A stretch of 64,000 nt of DNA from Alistipes senegalensis (lineage in GTDB: Bacteria; Pseudomonadota; Gammaproteobacteria; Burkholderiales; Burkholderiaceae_D). Numbering within the stretch: the first letter of the stretch is position 1; each line of letters begins with the position of its first letter. Where the stretch lies: assembly GCA_023664945.1 (NCBI GenBank), contig JAMPER010000001.1, positions 1,127,473 through 1,191,472 of the forward strand. The letters run 5' to 3'. Both the position numbers and the translations under genes were made by a program. The notes below the pieces were generated by a model, which saw only the letters and a program-made list of their open reading frames with translations, was not told the DNA's origin and did not search any database. Of this stretch, positions 60,944 through 64,000 are shown in pieces.

Positions 60944-60960
60944 AAAGGAAACCTTCCATC

Positions 60961-61536
60961 ATGAAACTCATCATTCTGGATCGTGACGGCGTAATCAATC
61001 AGGATTCTGATTCATTCATCAAGTCACCCGAAGAATGGGAACCCATTCCCGGCTCCCTGGAAGCCATTGCCCGCCTGCACCGTGCAGGTTACCGCATCGT
61101 CATTGCAACCAACCAGTCAGGCATAGGAAGAGGCCTTTTCGATATCATTACGCTCAACGCCATTCACCAGAAAATGCATGCTGCTGTCAGGGCTGCCGGC
61201 GGCGTGATTGATTCCATCTTCTTTTGCCCCCATACAGCCAGCGACAACTGCGATTGCCGTAAACCACGTCAGGGCATGTTCAATGCCATTGCCAGGCGCT
61301 ACGACACTTCTCTTGAAGGCATACCGGCAGTGGGAGACTCCCTGCGCGACCTGCAAGCCGGGTTCCTTGCAGGCTGCCGCCCCTTCCTGGTCATGACAGG
61401 CAAAGGGAAAACAACAAATGAAAACGGCGGCCTCCCGCCTGAAACCGTCCTGTTTGACAACCTTGCAGCCGTAACCGCCTATTTGCTGGATACTGAAGGG
61501 GAAACCAAACCGGAAAAACAGCAAAAACATACCTGA
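60961..61536 (+). CDS. gmhB: D-glycero-beta-D-manno-heptose 1,7-bisphosphate 7-phosphatase
   Basis: GmhB is a HAD-family phosphatase in the synthesis of the ADP-heptose of lipopolysaccharide inner core. The 191-residue protein has the nucleophile and acid Asp7 and Asp9 (ILDRDGVIN), ATNQSGIGRG, the zinc cluster FFCPHTASDNCDCRKP, and GDSLRDLQAG. It lies 18 nt behind glyS. Confidence 0.96.
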   Translation: MKLIILDRDGVINQDSDSFIKSPEEWEPIPGSLEAIARLHRAGYRIVIATNQSGIGRGLFDIITLNAIHQKMHAAVRAAGGVIDSIFFCPHTASDNCDCRKPRQGMFNAIARRYDTSLEGIPAVGDSLRDLQAGFLAGCRPFLVMTGKGKTTNENGGLPPETVLFDNLAAVTAYLLDTEGETKPEKQQKHT

Positions 61537-61573
61537 CCCGATTCATCCAGCGTACCACCCCAAAGAGGCCATC

Positions 61574-62314
61574 TTGTCAAAGAAACTGCTTTTTTTCCGC
61601 TCTTTCCTGCTTGTCTCCATACTTTGTCCTGTTACGCTGATATGGGCAACCATCTGCCTGCTGACCTTTTTCCTGCCTTACAAGATACGGTTTCTCCTGG
61701 CAAGCTCATGGAACAGGGTTGCCATCTGGCTGTTCAAATACATTTGCGGCATCCAATACCAGGTCACGGGCTATGAAAACCTTCCGGATGAACCGGTTAT
61801 CCTCCTGAGCAAACACCAGTCAGCCTGGGAAACCATCTTTCTCTTATATGCCATGCGCCATCCAACGGTCTTTGTTCTCAAAAAAGAATTGCTGCGCATC
61901 CCCTTTTTCGGATGGACACTCATGCTCCTTAACATGATCCCCATCGACCGTTCACAGGGAGCACGCGCCTTCCGGAAAGTGATTGAACAGGGAAAAAAAC
62001 GATTGGCCGAAGGACAATGGATTGTCATTTTCCCGGAAGGCACCCGCACAGCAGTCGGTGAAAAAATCAAATACCGGACAAGCGGCACACGGCTTGCCAT
62101 TGAAGCGCAAAAAAAAGTCATTCCCATTGCACTGAATTCCGGGGAATGCTGGCCGCGCCATTCTTTCATCAAAAAACCGGGGAAAATCACAGTCTCTATT
62201 GGAACGCCCATTTCCCCCGAAGGGAAATCCCCTGAAGAAATGATGTCTGAAGTCGAAACATGGATTGAATCCGAAATGCGCCGTATCTCGCCGCATGCGT
62301 ACCAAAGTGTGTAA
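61574..62314 (+). CDS. plsC: 1-acyl-sn-glycerol-3-phosphate acyltransferase
   Basis: PlsC adds the second acyl chain to make phosphatidic acid. The 246-residue protein has a hydrophobic N-terminus (about 8-35), the acyltransferase motif H81-QSAW-E86 (usual form H-x4-D, here Glu as in other betaproteobacteria) and FPEGTR (153-158). The start is TTG at 61574 after AGAGG. It lies 38 nt behind gmhB and 3 nt before the next gene. Confidence 0.93.
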   Translation: MSKKLLFFRSFLLVSILCPVTLIWATICLLTFFLPYKIRFLLASSWNRVAIWLFKYICGIQYQVTGYENLPDEPVILLSKHQSAWETIFLLYAMRHPTVFVLKKELLRIPFFGWTLMLLNMIPIDRSQGARAFRKVIEQGKKRLAEGQWIVIFPEGTRTAVGEKIKYRTSGTRLAIEAQKKVIPIALNSGECWPRHSFIKKPGKITVSIGTPISPEGKSPEEMMSEVETWIESEMRRISPHAYQSV

Positions 62315-62316
62315 CG

Positions 62317-63174
62317 ATGCAAAAACCACTGAAATCCGGCTCTTCCCCGCTTCAGCTGGATCTGTTTACGGCAGATATGCCATTAATCCCGCCGCCCAAG
62401 CCTGCCGGTGGAACAAAAAACCCTTCTCCGGCAGCTCCGCAGTCCTCCCTGGCTAAAAAACGTCTCATTGAACTCAACGGCATAGCCATTGAATATGAAT
62501 TCCGGCGCTCCCCAAGACGCTCAATCGGTTTCATGGTCAATGAAAACGGCCTGAGAGTAACTGCTCCCCGGCGGCTGCCCCTCCAGGCAGTAGAAAACGC
62601 TATCCGGGAAAAAGTGCGCTGGATAACAAACAAACTCGACTATTTCCGTACCCGGTATAAGCCGCAAACAGCACTGCCCACGCTGGAAAACGGCATGACC
62701 CTCCCCTACCTGGGCACCCCAATCCGCTTGCAATTACACCAGGGCCAGCCTGGCCATATCCTGTTTCAGGCTGATAATAAAGAACTCGTCATAACAACAG
62801 CACAGCCCCTGTCCTCTGTGGCATTGGCAAACTGCCTGAAAAACTGGTTCCAGGAAAAAGCCCGGGAAACTTTTGCAAGCCGCCTGCCTGTTTTTGCCGC
62901 CATGCTGGGCGTCAGTTATCGCACCTTTTCCCTTTCATCCGCCAAAAGCCGGTGGGGATCATGTTCCACTTCAGGCCATATTCGCCTTAACTGGCATCTG
63001 GTCCACTTTTCACCTGAATTGATTGATTACGTTATCGTGCATGAACTTGCCCACCTCCATGAGATGAACCACAGCCAACATTTCTGGAAATGGGTCTCGA
63101 AAATCTGTCCCGATTACAAGGCACTCCGCAACAGACTTCGGGAAGAAAGCCGCCAAATACCCTTCCTGTTCTAG
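62317..63174 (+). CDS. YgjP-type metal-dependent peptidase (DUF45)
   Basis: The 285-residue protein has the DUF45/YgjP metallopeptidase domain: NWFQEKARETFASRL, KSRWGSCSTSGHIRLN and the zinc site H242-E243-LA-H246 with a later histidine (His255, NHSQHFW). The N-terminal 45 residues are proline-rich and disordered-looking. The substrate of this family is unknown. It is the last gene of the glyQ run; its stop overlaps the stop of the convergent gene in a CTAG. Confidence 0.9.
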   Translation: MQKPLKSGSSPLQLDLFTADMPLIPPPKPAGGTKNPSPAAPQSSLAKKRLIELNGIAIEYEFRRSPRRSIGFMVNENGLRVTAPRRLPLQAVENAIREKVRWITNKLDYFRTRYKPQTALPTLENGMTLPYLGTPIRLQLHQGQPGHILFQADNKELVITTAQPLSSVALANCLKNWFQEKARETFASRLPVFAAMLGVSYRTFSLSSAKSRWGSCSTSGHIRLNWHLVHFSPELIDYVIVHELAHLHEMNHSQHFWKWVSKICPDYKALRNRLREESRQIPFLF

Positions 63175-63680
63175 CCATCCCCTGCTTCAGAAAGCGAACC
63201 TTGCCCTTCATCCCGTTTCATCGGAAGATCCTTGAAAATAAAGGCAACGGCACACATCAACCGTAACAAATCTTTTGGGGAAACATAACGGGAAACAAGC
63301 GTATACAAAATAGCAATCAGATTGCCTTTCCTTTCATGGTCCAGTATCAGCTTTTCCCTGTCCAGCCATTCCTCTACAATCCTTGCCGCCAATGCCAGCC
63401 TGGATTCATCCGGAACAGCTGATGGTTTCTCCTGCCGGTTTCCTTCTTCAACCGTCAGATACTCCTCCACATCCTGCCTGGCAACAACGCCCGAATCAGG
63501 CTGATCTGAAAAAAGATACCTGTCGGGCACCTCAAAAACCTTCCTGAGGCCGCCGATTCCATACTGCTCTTCATAACGCCAGCCTTCCTTTGCCGCACGC
63601 GCCAGGATACTAGATTTTGTTGTCGGCAATCCCGGTAACCGCTTTTGAGCAATTTCTGCAGCTGTATATAACTTTTTCAT
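63171..63680 (-). CDS. Protein with a Mu-type N-terminal DNA-binding domain
   Basis: The first 55 residues (LYTAAEIAQKRLPGLPTTKS, then SILARAAKEGW and GIGGLRKVFEVPDRYL) resemble the Mu-type winged helix of Mu repressor and transposase A. The remaining 115 residues have no domain I can name. The ATG at 63680 is chosen because the domain starts there; the frame extends 18 codons further upstream with a hydrophobic stretch that is probably not coding. No transposase is seen in the window. It may be a phage-derived regulator, or the first gene of an element that continues to the right. Confidence 0.65.
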   Translation of the reverse strand: MKKLYTAAEIAQKRLPGLPTTKSSILARAAKEGWRYEEQYGIGGLRKVFEVPDRYLFSDQPDSGVVARQDVEEYLTVEEGNRQEKPSAVPDESRLALAARIVEEWLDREKLILDHERKGNLIAILYTLVSRYVSPKDLLRLMCAVAFIFKDLPMKRDEGQGSLSEAGDG

Positions 63681-64000
63681 CAAAACACTTAACCAAAAAT
63701 GGCTCAAAAAAAACAGTATGATTCCAATCACCAAAATACCGTTGTTTTAACAACAGGCCAAACCATCATGCAACATAACACCTTGCTATACTTAATAAAA
63801 CAGTTAAAACACTTTAAATAGTCAACCATAATCGGGAGATAAAAAACAACGTATAAGCTGCTTTGCATCCAGCGCTTTTCAAAAATTTTGTTCCATAAGT
63901 GAACCAATATTATCACCACATAAGAACTATTGGCAGATTTCCTTTCACTTATCGCTCATTTCTGCACATTCCCATCATCAAATTTTTGTCATCACCATCT
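63681..64000. other. AT-rich stretch upstream of the Mu-type regulator
   Basis: These last 320 bp are visibly richer in A and T than the rest of the window. GTTGTT-TT-AACAAC (63741-63754) is a 6-bp inverted repeat about 60 nt upstream of the regulator gene and could be its operator. A 63-residue minus-strand frame (63728-63919) has no support. The feature may continue beyond the window. Confidence 0.5.

Noticed and set aside
63728-63919. Minus-strand frame of 63 codons in the AT-rich right end
   Set aside because: Composition reflects AT-rich DNA; no ribosome site or similarity that I can see.
1-64000. CRISPR arrays, insertion sequences, rRNA genes, long direct repeats
   Set aside because: None seen on reading; the only mobile-element hint is the Mu-type domain at the right edge.

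Overview
This window is a chromosomal segment of a betaproteobacterium of the order Burkholderiales. The best guess is the Oxalobacteraceae, and an Oxalobacter-like genome in particular. This rests on gene order: rimP-nusA-infB-rbfA-truB-typA, dapC-dapD-dapE-prmB, pepN-fbp, hupB-tRNA-Val-tRNA-Asp, rpmF-plsX-fabH-fabD-fabG-acpP-fabF, a short Burkholderia-type H-NS with a GRGxAPRW DNA-binding signature, and a base composition that looks close to 50% GC by eye, which is low for the order. The genus is an inference; no 16S gene or database search was available.

Left part (1-18.7 kb). Minus-strand runs come first: ndk, rlmN, rodZ, ispG, hisS, yfgM and bamB (bamB runs off the left edge), then rpoE, a very short rseA-like gene and a periplasmic protease of the MucD/DegP type. 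Behind these lies the fatty-acid and phospholipid cluster yceD-rpmF-plsX-fabH-fabD-fabG-acpP-fabF followed by ygfX. A small plus-strand pair, maf and a tetrapyrrole-methylase-type rRNA methyltransferase, converges on rlmJ.

Middle (18.7-38.5 kb). An orphan cheR-cheD pair faces a NarL-family two-component system. A large ornithine/lysine/arginine decarboxylase follows. The next plus-strand run carries diaminopimelate (lysine and peptidoglycan) synthesis, dapC-dapD-dapE, then prmB and an ABC-F ATPase. After rnhA and gloB come small stress and housekeeping genes (OsmC-like, CBS pair, methyltransferase, COG3671 membrane protein), a PaaI-type thioesterase, a PpiD/SurA-type foldase, tRNA-Asp, tRNA-Val and hupB.

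Right part (38.5-64 kb). The translation and transcription operon rimP-nusA-infB-rbfA-truB-typA runs on the minus strand behind a leader that contains a promoter and, about 60 nt later, an intrinsic terminator. The topoisomerase IV genes parE-parC are divergent from it. A 714-bp gene-free stretch rich in inverted repeats follows, then a RidA-family gene, a solitary PIN-domain gene, H-NS, pepN, fbp, and a glyQ-glyS-gmhB-plsC-YgjP-type metallopeptidase run. At the right edge a Mu-type DNA-binding protein with an AT-rich upstream region may mark the border of an accessory or phage-derived region.

Nearly everything is recognisable core metabolism. I found no convincing new multi-gene system. The best leads are regulatory or edge features: the rimP leader terminator, the membrane-less RseA without RseB, the structured stretch behind parC, the orphan CheR-CheD, and the Mu-type regulator at the right end.
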